Shown in pieces: positions 19,386 to 27,053 of a stretch of 64,000 nucleotides of DNA. The stretch is from Salinicola avicenniae (lineage in GTDB: Bacteria > Pseudomonadota > Gammaproteobacteria > Pseudomonadales > Halomonadaceae). Numbering within the stretch: position 1 is the first letter of the stretch; every line of letters starts with the position of its first letter. The position numbers were made by a program, and so were the translations under genes. The notes below the pieces were generated by a model. The model was given only the letters and a program-made list of their open reading frames with translations. It had not been told where the DNA came from and did not search any database. Location: assembly GCF_023736115.1 (NCBI RefSeq), contig NZ_JAKQZC010000002.1, forward strand, positions 1-64,000. The letters run 5' to 3'.

Positions 19386-19907
19386 TCACGGCACGTCGTT
19401 CGGTTCATCCGACAGTTGTGACAGCCGTGCCTGCAACGCCTCGATCTCGTACTGCGAATAGACGTCTACCCCTTCAGCCTCCAGCGCTGCCGTCACCACG
19501 CCTTGCCCCGCGACCCGCTCGCCTCGGAAGCGGCCGTCGTAGATCGCCCGGCTGCCGCAGGACGGGCTGAATTCGGTCAACAGGGCAACCTGACAGCCGT
19601 GACGACGCGCGGTTTCGACCGCCAGCCACGCCCCCTCGAGAAACGCCACCGAACAGTCTTTACCAGCCTCGTCGAAGACCGCCGCGTCACCGGCAATGAC
19701 CGCCGCCCCATCCCCATGGCGGATCTCCGCCGCCGCACGCGGCGTCGGTAGCCCCGCGGCAACTTCCGGGCAAAGTGGTACCAGTCGCCCCTCGTCCCGC
19801 CAGCGGCAAATAGCCGCATGCTCGACGCGCTTGTGGGAACCGTCGTAGCGCACTGCCTCGCCAAGCAGACAGGCGCTGATCAGTATCTTGCGAGGGTTCG
19901 ATGGCAT
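19386..19907 (-). CDS. DUF523 family protein
   Basis: This 173-residue cytoplasmic protein has the family hallmarks ISACLLGEAVRYDG at the N-terminus, LVPLCPEVAAGLPTPR near 42-57 and FSPSCGS near 112. The conserved cysteines suggest a metal or Fe-S site, but no function is established for this family. GAGG stands 9 bases before the ATG. It converges on the response regulator with 9 bases between the stops. Confidence 0.9.
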   Translation of the reverse strand: MPSNPRKILISACLLGEAVRYDGSHKRVEHAAICRWRDEGRLVPLCPEVAAGLPTPRAAAEIRHGDGAAVIAGDAAVFDEAGKDCSVAFLEGAWLAVETARRHGCQVALLTEFSPSCGSRAIYDGRFRGERVAGQGVVTAALEAEGVDVYSQYEIEALQARLSQLSDEPNDVP

Positions 19908-20022
19908 TGATGAAGCCTCTTTTCTATAGGAGCGGTTTTGGCCCGCGATCGACCGGGCATTGGTTTAGTACGGAACGAACGCTACAGTCAGCGTTTGGCA
20001 ACATGGTCAACGCATCACCGAC

Positions 20023-20072
20023 GCATGACTGAGGCATCGCGGCTACGACCTATCGATGACTGAATGCATCGC
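20023..20072 (+). repeat. Short imperfect direct repeat upstream of the DUF2946 gene
   Basis: GCATGACTGAGGCATCGC (20023-20040) and CGATGACTGAATGCATCGC (20054-20072) are near copies about 31 bases apart, some 90-135 bases before the gene at 20159. The spacing of about three helical turns would suit a regulator binding twice on one face. No regulator can be named. Confidence 0.45.
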
Positions 20073-20158
20073 AGTGCGTCGCTAATGCGGCCCACCGGGC
20101 GGCCAGCGCCATTTCCGATTCACCGTTTCTCGTACTTGGGCATTTTTCAGACTTTGTC

Positions 20159-20581
20159 ATGACCCTGTCACGTTTGCTGCATCGATGGTATCGCACGCTA
20201 ACCGCTGTCGCGCTTTTCGCGATGACGATGGCGTTCGTCGGGCCGTTGATCAGCCAGACGCAGCGCCTGCTCGAGGCGCCTACTCATGGCGGCGTGATGA
20301 CCGTTGGCACGTCTCATGGTATCGCCCACGACAGCGCCAAAGAGGCTGACGCAACCCACAGCGGCCTGAATGCAAGCCACCATTGGCACATGGCGGCTTG
20401 CAGCTACTGCGAGCTGTTCCTGCACGCACCAGGGCTGACGCCGCCTCGCGTCATCCCGCCTGTCGTGCCACCGCCGCGCCACGCTGCCACGCCGGCCGCG
20501 CCGAGCGCCGTGGTGACGGCACCCGCCTATCCCCGCTACGCAACCCGCGCCCCCCCTCCCCGACCGGTATCGCTCGCCTGA
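20159..20581 (+). CDS. DUF2946 family small exported protein
   Basis: This 140-residue protein has an N-terminal hydrophobic segment (about 12-32, signal or anchor). A His-rich stretch with HHWHMAACSYCELFLHAPG matches the DUF2946 pattern, in which conserved Cys/His residues are thought to bind metal. A long proline/alanine-rich tail follows. DUF2946 genes often stand next to copper or iron uptake genes; here the next gene is a PepSY membrane protein, which fits. No strong ribosome site is visible. Function is not established. Confidence 0.75.
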   Translation: MTLSRLLHRWYRTLTAVALFAMTMAFVGPLISQTQRLLEAPTHGGVMTVGTSHGIAHDSAKEADATHSGLNASHHWHMAACSYCELFLHAPGLTPPRVIPPVVPPPRHAATPAAPSAVVTAPAYPRYATRAPPPRPVSLA

Positions 20582-20710
20582 TTTCCGGCGCCGATCGCTG
20601 AGCACCTGCCGCGACGCTTTCCCCCGAAACGTCCGAGGCGATCGAGCGCCTTCCCGGTATCGCCCCGCCAACGCGGGCCGATATCCGACGTCGTGACACC
20701 GGAGCCTCAG

Positions 20711-22132
20711 ATGACAAACGACGCCGCTAACGCGCGCTGCCCCACCCGGCAATTGCTCGCCGACCTGATAACGCGCTTGCACTTCTATATCGGCCTGTTC
20801 GTTGGCCCTTTCCTGCTGGTCGCCGCGCTCTCGGGCATCGCCTACGCGCTGACACCGCAGCTCGAGAACTGGCTTTACCATGAGGCGCTGACCAGTGATA
20901 GCCAGGGCTCTCCTCAAGCCCTGTCCCGCCAGATCGCCGCCGCCCAGGCGGCATCGGGTCTGGACCAGCCCGCGGCCGCCGTCCGCCCGTCGCCGGGGCC
21001 AGGCCAGACCACTCGCGTGATGTTCGCCGGAGACGACTATGGGGCGTCCGAGCATCTCGCCCTCTTCGTCGACCCCGTCACCCTGGCGATCCGGGGTGAC
21101 ATGCCGGTCTACGGCACCAGCGGCGTGCTGCCGCTGCGCACCGCCATCGATCAGTTTCACCGCGGCCTACTGCTCGGTGATATCGGGCGACTCTACAGCG
21201 AACTGGCCGCCTCCTGGCTCTGGGTCGCCGCCCTCGGTGGTGGCTTCCTCTGGTGGCAGAGGCGCCGGGGACGACGCGCGAGCGGCCACCTCGATGCCGT
21301 ATCAGAGGCCAGGCCCGGTCTGCCTTCCGAGCCCAAGGCGCCACGTCTGCGTCGCCGCCACGCCACGCTGGGGCTCGTGGCTCTCGTCGGCCTGCTCTTC
21401 TTTTCGGCAACGGGGCTGACCTGGTCGCAGCACGCTGGCGGCAATATCGCCCAACTGCGCCATCTCTGGGGTTGGGGCACGCCAAGCGTATCTACCGATC
21501 TGTCCGCGCAGGCGGCGCAGTCGACCGATCCGCACGCAGGGCATCATGCCACCATGCCAATGGACCCGGCACAGACCGTTGCACTGACCGCCTACGACCA
21601 AGCCTACGCCGCGACGCGCGCCGCGGGACTGACGGCCGACAAGATCGAAATGACACCACCCACTGGACCCGGGCAGGCCTGGAAAATCCGCGAGATCGGC
21701 CGCGAATGGCCCACCGAGGTCGACCAGCTTGCGCTCGATCCGCGTGACTTCTCGGTCACCGACCGCACGGACTTCACCACGTTTCCAATGGCCGCCAAGC
21801 TGACCCGCTGGGGCATCGATCTGCACATGGGCGTGCTCTTCGGCCTGCCCAATCAGCTGGTATTGATCGCCTTCGCCGGTTCCCTCGCCACGCTGGTGTG
21901 CTGGGGCTACGCCATGTGGTGGCGACGACGACCGGCTGGCCCGACGGCCTCTCGGACCCTGTTCGAGATCTACCGGCAGCTCGGCTGGCGCCTGCGGCTC
22001 GGGATCGGCCTGGTGGCACTGGCTTTCGGGATCGCACTGCCAGTCATGGGGATCAGCCTGCTGGCTTTTCTCGCCATCGACGCGGTTCGCTGGCACCGCC
22101 GCCCGGCCAGTGCCGTCGTCGAACCGACCTGA
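20711..22132 (+). CDS. PepSY-associated transmembrane protein
   Basis: This 473-residue inner-membrane protein has about four hydrophobic segments: near 20-45, 170-190, 220-240 and two at 370-400 and 425-455. The N-terminal LHFYIGLFVGPFLLVAALSG is the hallmark of the PepSY_TM family, and PepSY-like periplasmic regions lie between the helices. A His/Met-rich loop (HAGHHATMPM, near 278) suggests metal contact. Family members are often linked to siderophore or copper handling, some acting as ferric reductases. The ATG at 20711 has GGAG 6 bases upstream; an in-frame GTG at 20693 lacks one. It probably works with the DUF2946 gene 130 bases upstream. Confidence 0.88.
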   Translation: MTNDAANARCPTRQLLADLITRLHFYIGLFVGPFLLVAALSGIAYALTPQLENWLYHEALTSDSQGSPQALSRQIAAAQAASGLDQPAAAVRPSPGPGQTTRVMFAGDDYGASEHLALFVDPVTLAIRGDMPVYGTSGVLPLRTAIDQFHRGLLLGDIGRLYSELAASWLWVAALGGGFLWWQRRRGRRASGHLDAVSEARPGLPSEPKAPRLRRRHATLGLVALVGLLFFSATGLTWSQHAGGNIAQLRHLWGWGTPSVSTDLSAQAAQSTDPHAGHHATMPMDPAQTVALTAYDQAYAATRAAGLTADKIEMTPPTGPGQAWKIREIGREWPTEVDQLALDPRDFSVTDRTDFTTFPMAAKLTRWGIDLHMGVLFGLPNQLVLIAFAGSLATLVCWGYAMWWRRRPAGPTASRTLFEIYRQLGWRLRLGIGLVALAFGIALPVMGISLLAFLAIDAVRWHRRPASAVVEPT

Positions 22133-22274
22133 GCTAGCCCCGCCGCGCCCCGTGTCGTCGCATCGACCCGGGGCACTGACCGGGCTAACGGACTACCGGG
22201 CAACGCAGGACCGTTCGACACGCCATCGCGCCGCTTCTCGTGTTACAACGGAGTCGATATCGACAGAGGCCGCC

Positions 22275-22739
22275 ATGACCCGCACTCACCACCCCAAGCC
22301 ACGCTTTCAGGTACGCCTGGTCGCCGACAGCGAAATCGTAATCGGCCCGGGCAAGATCGACCTGCTCGCGGCGATCGATCAGCATGGCTCTATCTCGGCC
22401 GCCTGCCGCGAAATGCGCCTGAGCTACAAGAAAGCGTGGCAACTGATCGACACCATGAACCGCCACTGCGCCACGCCGGTCGTCACCACGGCTATCGGCG
22501 GCACCCGGCGCGGCGGCGCCGAGCTGACCCCGTTGGGACACGAGTTGATCGCCCACTACCGCCAGTTGACCGCGACCCTCGCTCGCGATCCAGCAGGCGA
22601 GGCGCTGATGGCCGCCCTGACGCCTATCGAGCAGCCCGACGGCGACTCGAATCGTGGCACCTCGGCTGACAGCGTTCGGGACGCCGGCGCTTCAAAAACC
22701 AGCGCGGCAAAAGACGCGGCCTCAACCGATAACGACTGA
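22275..22739 (+). CDS. ModE-like molybdate regulator, DNA-binding domain only
   Basis: This 154-residue LysR-type winged-helix protein is of the ModE N-terminal class, with IDLLAAIDQHGSISAACREM and MRLSYKKAWQLIDTMN as the helix-turn-helix. The usual molybdate-binding TOBE (MopI) domains of E. coli ModE are absent; the C-terminus is a polar, low-complexity tail. It may therefore not sense molybdate directly. GAGG stands 5 bases before the ATG at 22275. It is followed by modABC, which is the normal context. I see no clear E. coli-type ModE box before modA. Confidence 0.88.
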   Translation: MTRTHHPKPRFQVRLVADSEIVIGPGKIDLLAAIDQHGSISAACREMRLSYKKAWQLIDTMNRHCATPVVTTAIGGTRRGGAELTPLGHELIAHYRQLTATLARDPAGEALMAALTPIEQPDGDSNRGTSADSVRDAGASKTSAAKDAASTDND

Positions 22740-22815
22740 TCCCCGGCTCGACCTCACTGTCCGGAGTGGCTATAGTGACTTCCCGTTATTTCCATTCAGA
22801 CATAGCGAGAAAGTC

Positions 22816-23610
22816 GTGCCCTCACCGTTTCCGTTACCGCACCGCCTGCTAACGCTGCTCGTTGCCCTACCGCTCTCCGCCACGGCACTCACTGCCCATG
22901 CCACCGATAGCGTGCAGGTGTTCGCCGCCGCCTCGATGACCGATGCCATGGACGCCGCCATCGCGGCCTACGAAACCGACCACGACGTCGATATCGTGCC
23001 GGTCTATGCCTCATCCTCCACCTTGGCCCGGCAGATCGCCGGCGGCGCGCCGGCGGATGTCTACATTTCCGCCAACGAGCAGTGGATGGACTGGCTGGAG
23101 GATCAGGACATGCCGGTCAGCCAGCGCACCGACCTGCTCAAGAATCGCCTGGTGCTGATCGCGCCCGCGGAGCGCGAAATCGCCGACTTCACCCCCGGTG
23201 GTGAGACCACGATCGCCTCGCAGCTCGGCGACGAAGGCCGCCTCTCGGTCGGCGAGACCAGCCACGTGCCCGCCGGCATCTATGCCAAGCAGGCGCTGCA
23301 GGCGATCGGCGAATGGGAGACGCTCGAGCCGAGATTGGCCAACGGCGACAACGTGCGCGCCGCCATGGCGCTGGTCGAACGCGACGAAGCCCCGCTCGGC
23401 ATCGTCTACGAGACCGATGCCAAGGCCAGCGATCAGGTACGCCAGGTCGGCGTGTTCCCCGCCGACAGCCACAATCCGATCACCTACCCATTGGCGGTGA
23501 TCTCGCCAACGCCGAGCGATGCCACCGAGGCTTTTCGCGACTGGCTAAGCGGTGACGACGCCCTGTCGATCTTCGCCGACTACGGCTTCACACCGGCCGA
23601 CGACGAATGA
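22816..23610 (+). CDS. modA: Molybdate ABC transporter, periplasmic binding protein ModA
   Basis: ModA captures molybdate in the periplasm. It has a signal peptide (cleavage near LTAHA, residue 29) and then VQVFAAASMTDAMDA, the ModA start, with oxyanion-site serines (AASM, ASSS) and later SHVPAGIYAKQAL. Its 264 residues are typical. The start is a GTG at 22816; the open frame upstream of it is not protein-like. A TATAGT about 45 bases before could be the -10 box. It is the first gene of modABC, 13 bases before modB. Confidence 0.95.
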   Translation: MPSPFPLPHRLLTLLVALPLSATALTAHATDSVQVFAAASMTDAMDAAIAAYETDHDVDIVPVYASSSTLARQIAGGAPADVYISANEQWMDWLEDQDMPVSQRTDLLKNRLVLIAPAEREIADFTPGGETTIASQLGDEGRLSVGETSHVPAGIYAKQALQAIGEWETLEPRLANGDNVRAAMALVERDEAPLGIVYETDAKASDQVRQVGVFPADSHNPITYPLAVISPTPSDATEAFRDWLSGDDALSIFADYGFTPADDE

Positions 23611-23623
23611 GACGTCGCTAGCC

Positions 23624-24319
23624 GTGCTTTCCGACGCCGAGTGGCAGGCCATTGCGCTGAGCCTGAAGATCGCCGGTAGCGCCGTCGGCTGGATTCTGAT
23701 CCCCGGCGTGGCCGTGGCTTGGCTGCTGGCGCGCCACGACTTTCGGGGCAAATCGCTGCTGGATGGCTTGCTGCATCTGCCGCTGGTCCTGCCCCCGGTG
23801 GTGGTCGGCTACTTGTTGCTGCTGTCCCTCGGCCGCAGCGGCTGGCTGGGCCAGTGGCTCTACCAGGCAACCGGTTTCTCGCTGCCGTTTACCTGGCAGG
23901 GCGCTGCCGTTGCCGGCGGTGTGATGGCCTTCCCGCTGCTGGTGCGTGCCGTGCGGCTGTCGCTGGAAGCGGTCGATCCGAAACTGGAAGCGGCCGCTGC
24001 CACCCTCGGTGCCAATCGGCTACGGGTGCTCTTCACCATTACCTTGCCGCTGGCCATACCCGGACTGCTGACCGGCGCCGTGCTCGCTTTCGCCCGCGCG
24101 TTGTCGGAGTTCGGCGCTACCATCACGTTCGCCTCCAATATCCCCGGACAGACGCGGACACTCCCCCTGGCGCTCTATACACTGATTCAGACGCCCGGCC
24201 GTGAAGCCGCCGCCGCCCGCCTCTGCGTGCTATCGATCGTGATCGCCATGCTCTCGCTGCTGGCCTCGGAATGGCTGGCGCGCCGCGCCCGGCGGCGCCT
24301 GCAGGAGCGCGACCAGTGA
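23624..24319 (+). CDS. modB: Molybdate ABC transporter permease ModB
   Basis: This 231-residue inner-membrane permease has five to six hydrophobic segments. The EAA-type loop (LEAAAATLGANRLRVLFTITLPLAIPGL) couples to the ATPase ModC. The only sensible start is GTG at 23624, 13 bases after the modA stop; earlier codons overlap modA. The stop overlaps the modC start (GTGA). Confidence 0.94.
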   Translation: MLSDAEWQAIALSLKIAGSAVGWILIPGVAVAWLLARHDFRGKSLLDGLLHLPLVLPPVVVGYLLLLSLGRSGWLGQWLYQATGFSLPFTWQGAAVAGGVMAFPLLVRAVRLSLEAVDPKLEAAAATLGANRLRVLFTITLPLAIPGLLTGAVLAFARALSEFGATITFASNIPGQTRTLPLALYTLIQTPGREAAAARLCVLSIVIAMLSLLASEWLARRARRRLQERDQ

Positions 24320-25488
24320 CGACGATGACACCGACGCCGCAGCAGCCGACACCCAACGATCAACAGACAGTGCCCGACGATCAACCGACAGCGCCCGAGG
24401 CCGACGCGCGTGCGCTTGACTGCAAGTTGCGCAAGCGTCTGGGCCACTTCACGCTCGATCTCTCCCTCCGTGTGCCGGGCAGCGGCGTCACCGCGCTGTT
24501 CGGCCAATCGGGCAGCGGCAAGACCAGTCTCTTGCGCCTGATCGCCGGCCTCGACCGCCCCGACGACGGTCGGGTCCAGCTCGGCGAGCGTAAGCTCACG
24601 GACGTCTCGCGCCGTCTCCATGTGCCGGCTCACCGCCGCGGGCTGGGCGTCGTCTTTCAAGAGGCGCGCCTGTTTCCGCACTATCGCGTGCGCGGCAATC
24701 TCACCTACGGTATGCCTGCTTCGGCCCGGGGGCGCTTCGACGGCCTCGTCAATCTGCTCGGCATCGAGCCTCTTCTGGACCGGCTACCCGGCACGCTCTC
24801 CGGCGGCGAGGCGAGACGCGTCGCCATCGGTCGGGCACTGCTGACCGCGCCGCGCCTGCTGCTGATGGACGAACCGCTGACCGGGCTGGATGGAGAGCGC
24901 AAGCAGGAGCTGTTGCGCTATATCGTGAGGCTGACCCGGGAGATCGATATTCCGGTGGTCTACGTCAGTCACGATCCCGCGGAGATCGTCGCGGTCGCCG
25001 ATCACCTCGCGCTGATCGACAGCGGCCGGCTCGTCGCCCACGGCGCGCTCGACGACCTGATGATGCGCCTGGACCTGACCGATCGACTGGGCGGCTTCGA
25101 TGCCGCCACCCGGCTACAGGCGAGCGTGGTCGATCATGACGATCATTACGCCCTGACCCGGGTCATGCTCGATGATGGCCAGCCATTGAAGATACCGCGT
25201 GTCGCGCAGCCACCGGGCAGCGCGGTCTCGCTGCGCATCGGCGTGCGCGATGTCGCCCTGGCGCGCGAGATGCCCCGGGGCACCAGCTATCGCAACGGCG
25301 TCAGCGCCCGGATCGAGGCCATCGCCCGCTCGACGCAGTCCCCAAGCATCAACGAAGTCAGGCTCAGCGTCGGTCGGCAGCGCCTGCGGGCCCGCCTCAC
25401 GCGAGAGGCGTGTGATGATTTGCAACTGGCCGAGGGCGATCGAGTTATCGCCCTGATTCGTAGCGTCGCATTCGATCCGCGAACCTGA
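24316..25488 (+). CDS. modC: Molybdate ABC transporter ATP-binding protein ModC
   Basis: This ATPase powers molybdate import. Over 390 residues it has Walker A GQSGSGKTS near 73-81, signature LSGGEARRVAIGRAL, Walker B LLLMDEPLTGLD and the H-loop VSHD, then a C-terminal Mop/TOBE regulatory domain that binds molybdate. The first 35 residues are a low-complexity Pro/Gln/Asp extension. The start is GTG at 24316, overlapping the modB stop, with GGAG 8 bases upstream; ATG at 24325 is an alternative. Confidence 0.95.
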   Translation: MTTMTPTPQQPTPNDQQTVPDDQPTAPEADARALDCKLRKRLGHFTLDLSLRVPGSGVTALFGQSGSGKTSLLRLIAGLDRPDDGRVQLGERKLTDVSRRLHVPAHRRGLGVVFQEARLFPHYRVRGNLTYGMPASARGRFDGLVNLLGIEPLLDRLPGTLSGGEARRVAIGRALLTAPRLLLMDEPLTGLDGERKQELLRYIVRLTREIDIPVVYVSHDPAEIVAVADHLALIDSGRLVAHGALDDLMMRLDLTDRLGGFDAATRLQASVVDHDDHYALTRVMLDDGQPLKIPRVAQPPGSAVSLRIGVRDVALAREMPRGTSYRNGVSARIEAIARSTQSPSINEVRLSVGRQRLRARLTREACDDLQLAEGDRVIALIRSVAFDPRT

Positions 25489-25942
25489 ATCGAATCAAGG
25501 TGTTGTGCGGGCGCTAACCAAGGCGCTAACGCGGGACACGTAGCGTTGCGTAAACGTGCAGGTTTTTGCACGAAATAGCATCGATATCTGACCCATCGGT
25601 CAGATATGATGAAGCAGGCAGGACGCCAACGAGCAGGAAAGCGACCTCAGGGATCGAGCGTCGAGCCAAGGATTGCACAGGGAATGGCCCAAGGATCGAC
25701 AGCAGAGCAACAGGACGTTGCCGGCCCTCATGGTAGAGACTCGACAGGAGGTCGAGCGCGAAAGGACTCGCTTCCGAATATCGGGTCCGCGATAGGCCAT
25801 CCGCCGGTCACGCAGCCCTCATCTCACCGACGCCAATCACGCCCTTCTCATTTTCTTCCTTCGGTATAGACATTCAGCGGCGTCTTCCGGTCGTCGAGAT
25901 CCTGACTGCGATGGTTGCCTTGCCCAAGCTCGCAGCGCCGAT
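25489..25942. other. Gene-free stretch between modC and the TetR regulator
   Basis: These 454 bases hold a perfect inverted repeat (25584-25607), described separately, and a small hairpin CGTGCA / TGCACG (about 25554-25572) just before it. A reading frame at 25606-25869 starts directly after the operator, but its Arg/Gln/Gly-rich product looks like no family. It could be a remnant of a gene once controlled by the operator, or the site of a small RNA. No terminator was recognised for modABC. Confidence 0.6.
25584..25607. promoter_or_regulatory. Perfect inverted repeat, TetR/RutR-type operator
   Basis: Arms ATATCTGACC and GGTCAGATAT are exact reverse complements around a 4-base spacer CATC. 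The core TGACC-N4-GGTCA is the same as in the operator at 26893-26906 and resembles the E. coli RutR site TTGACCAnnTGGTCAA. It lies 336 bases beyond the stop codon of the TetR-family gene and has no evident gene to control. Confidence 0.75.
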
Positions 25943-26596
25943 TCACGCCTCGGGCAGGCGCGACGGGACACGCGTCACGCCACAACCTTTCAGGATCACC
26001 TGACAGAGAAAATCCGTCGCCGAAGCAAAATCGCGGTCGTCCAGCTCGGCCCGGTTGGTGATGCCGACGATCTGCGCCTCGAAATCCGCGTAGTGCTGCG
26101 TCGCGGACCAGATCAGGAAGATGAGCCAGACGGGATCGATCGGGTCCATCAGCCCTCGCGCGGCCCACTGATCGAAGATCGCCGCGCGGGACAGCACCCA
26201 ATCGCGCATCTCGCCCTTGAGCGACGCTTGAAGAAACGGCGCACCCTGCAATATCTCGTTGGCAAATAGCCGTGAACTCTGCGGATGCGTGCGGCTCAAC
26301 GCCATCTTGCTGCGAATGAACGCTTCCAGCACCTCGGCCGGGTCGTCATCGACGCTGATGTCGCTAAGCACCGCGTTCCAACGCATCATCGTGCGTTCCA
26401 GCAGCTGAATATAGAGCTTGCGCTTGCTGCCGACGTAATAGAGAACATTGGATTTCGGCAGACCGGCCGCGGCGGCAATCGCCTGCAAGCTGGCACCGCG
26501 ATAGCCATGACAGGCAAACACGGACTCCGCCGCATCCAGAATACGCTGTTCGTTGCGCACTCTCACACTGCTCTCGGGCAGTTTCAGATCATTCAT
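25943..26596 (-). CDS. TetR-family regulator, RutR-like, of the purine operon
   Basis: This 217-residue repressor has an N-terminal helix-turn-helix (about 36-55: LQAIAAAAGLPKSNVLYYVG). The C-terminal domain closely resembles RutR: SSRLFANEILQGAPFL and DPVWLIFLIWSATQHYADF are RutR landmarks. E. coli RutR binds uracil or thymine and controls pyrimidine and purine breakdown; here, divergent from xdhABC-guaD, a purine effector such as xanthine or guanine is plausible but inferred. The ATG at 26596 has GGGAGA 5 bases upstream. Two palindromes of RutR type flank the gene. Confidence 0.9.
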   Translation of the reverse strand: MNDLKLPESSVRVRNEQRILDAAESVFACHGYRGASLQAIAAAAGLPKSNVLYYVGSKRKLYIQLLERTMMRWNAVLSDISVDDDPAEVLEAFIRSKMALSRTHPQSSRLFANEILQGAPFLQASLKGEMRDWVLSRAAIFDQWAARGLMDPIDPVWLIFLIWSATQHYADFEAQIVGITNRAELDDRDFASATDFLCQVILKGCGVTRVPSRLPEA

Positions 26597-27053
26597 CGTT
26601 TCTCCCTCGATGACTTCCAGACTCCCCCGCGTGCCCCCGGACAACGGTCCGATCAAGCCACGACAGTCGCCTGCTGTCACGACCCGCCCAACGCCGGGGT
26701 CTTCCGCCTCTACGGTAGCATTGCCAGGCCGGCGGCGAGCAGAATGTTTGCATCTGCACGAGGATATCGTACGTCCACCGACCTGAAGCACCCGGCTGCT
26801 ATGCTGAGAATCCAGGCGCAACATCTCAGCAGTGACATCGGTCCACCAGGGACTTGCCAACGACACCAACATCACAGACGCTATGCAGAAGTTGACCGAT
26901 CGGTCAGGATCTTGAGCGGACCTTTCGATGACCCGACGCTCGACGACCTGCCGTTCGGCTTCGGTGGCGATAAGCGATGTGCTGGGACCGGACTGCCGAG
27001 TCGAACCACAAAAAGACAATGACAAACCCGAAAAGCGACTGACGGATTTCGTG
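26597..27053. other. Divergent control region between the TetR gene and xdhA
   Basis: This 457-base region has the operator at 26893-26906 and a degenerate third copy near 26832-26846 (GTGACATCGGTCCAC). No real gene was seen; open frames here are uncoded upstream extensions. The xdhA promoter is probably near 26850-26890 (a CTATGC at 26881 could be a -10 box), which would put the operator over the transcription start. Confidence 0.55.
26893..26906. promoter_or_regulatory. RutR-type operator before xdhA
   Basis: TGACCGATCGGTCA is a perfect 14-base palindrome, preceded by T to give TTGACC. It matches the RutR consensus TTGACCAnnTGGTCAA except at the inner positions. It stands 147 bases before the xdhA start and about 300 from the TetR start. 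Confidence 0.75.

Noticed and set aside
22770-22815. ModE-type binding site before modA
   Set aside because: Only loose resemblance (CTATAGT and CGTTATT); no clear inverted repeat of the E. coli type.
25606-25869. 87-residue open frame just after the palindrome at 25584-25607
   Set aside because: No ribosome site, low-complexity composition and no family pattern. Kept only as a possibility in the finding on the operator.
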